A stretch of DNA of 5,211 bases, taken from contig NZ_JRND01000040.1 of NCBI RefSeq assembly GCF_000758945.1, forward strand, positions 1 to 5,211, read 5' to 3'. This document shows positions 5,202 through 5,211 of the stretch, in pieces; position 1 is the first letter of the stretch, and each line of letters starts with the position of its first letter. The notes below the pieces were generated by a model. It ran no database searches. It had not been told where the DNA came from and worked only from the letters and a program-made list of their open reading frames with translations. A program made the position numbers and the translations under genes. This stretch comes from Lancefieldella parvula_C (lineage in GTDB: Bacteria; Actinomycetota; Coriobacteriia; Coriobacteriales; Atopobiaceae).

Positions 5202-5211
5202 AACAAAAGAG
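5177..5211 (+). mobile_element. Left end of an IS30-family insertion sequence (cut by window edge)
   Basis: Bases 5177-5201 are the inverted counterpart of the right repeat at 60-84, with 23 of 25 identities. Read inward from 5211 on the minus strand, the sequence does not encode the RPRK...PWEVY transposase end found at the window start. This is therefore the left end, and the transposase should run on the + strand beyond the window. Only 35 bases are visible, so completeness is unknown. Confidence 0.75.

Noticed and set aside
5134..5211. Reading 5134-5211 as a single ferritin gene with a sequencing frameshift after NKQ
   Set aside because: Bases 5177-5201 match the inverted IS repeat at 60-84, which explains the break better than a frameshift; the residues after it do not continue a ferritin pattern in any frame.
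1..5211. CRISPR array, defence island, toxin-antitoxin pair, tRNA or rRNA, or a new multi-gene system
   Set aside because: No regularly spaced repeats, RNA gene signatures, nuclease or toxin motifs were seen; the intact recognised genes are metabolic or translational.

Overview
The window carries four complete genes, with a piece of an IS30-family insertion sequence (IS) at each edge. The intact genes encode a glycerate 2-kinase (+), a small three-helix membrane protein of unknown function (-), a GldA-type glycerol dehydrogenase (-) and the ribosome-associated ABC-F ATPase EttA (+). Base composition is moderate, Shine-Dalgarno sites are clear AGGAGG types, and ordinary bacterial genes sit beside IS ends, so this looks like a bacterial chromosome. 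The mix of genes and their protein style would fit a moderate-GC anaerobic actinobacterium such as the Atopobium/Olsenella group. That assignment is a guess from impression, not a result.

Layout: (1) 1-84, the last 24 codons of an IS30-family transposase and the right terminal repeat of its IS. (2) 95-1273, glycerate kinase, starting only 10 bp after the IS end. (3) 1288-1605, the membrane protein, convergent with the kinase and 14 bp from it. (4) 1606-1907, non-coding, with a candidate promoter for the membrane gene and two hairpins at the 3' side of gldA. (5) 1908-2999, gldA. (6) 3000-3266, the divergent gldA/ettA promoter region, whose ettA leader can fold in two mutually exclusive ways. 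(7) 3267-4946, ettA. (8) 4947-5133, non-coding with dyads. (9) 5134-5176, the first 14 codons of a gene resembling a ferritin amino terminus. It is cut by (10) an IS left end at 5177-5211, an inverted match (23 of 25 positions) to the repeat at 60-84.

The genes do not form an operon: orientations are +, -, -, +, +. GldA (glycerol to dihydroxyacetone) and glycerate kinase (glycerate to 2-phosphoglycerate) both belong to C3 metabolism but sit in opposite orientations and have no visible shared control. EttA is a housekeeping translation factor. I see no defence system, CRISPR array, RNA gene or clearly new multi-gene system. The points most worth a second look are the two IS ends bounding the window, the gene broken at 5177, and the alternative RNA pairing around the ettA start codon.
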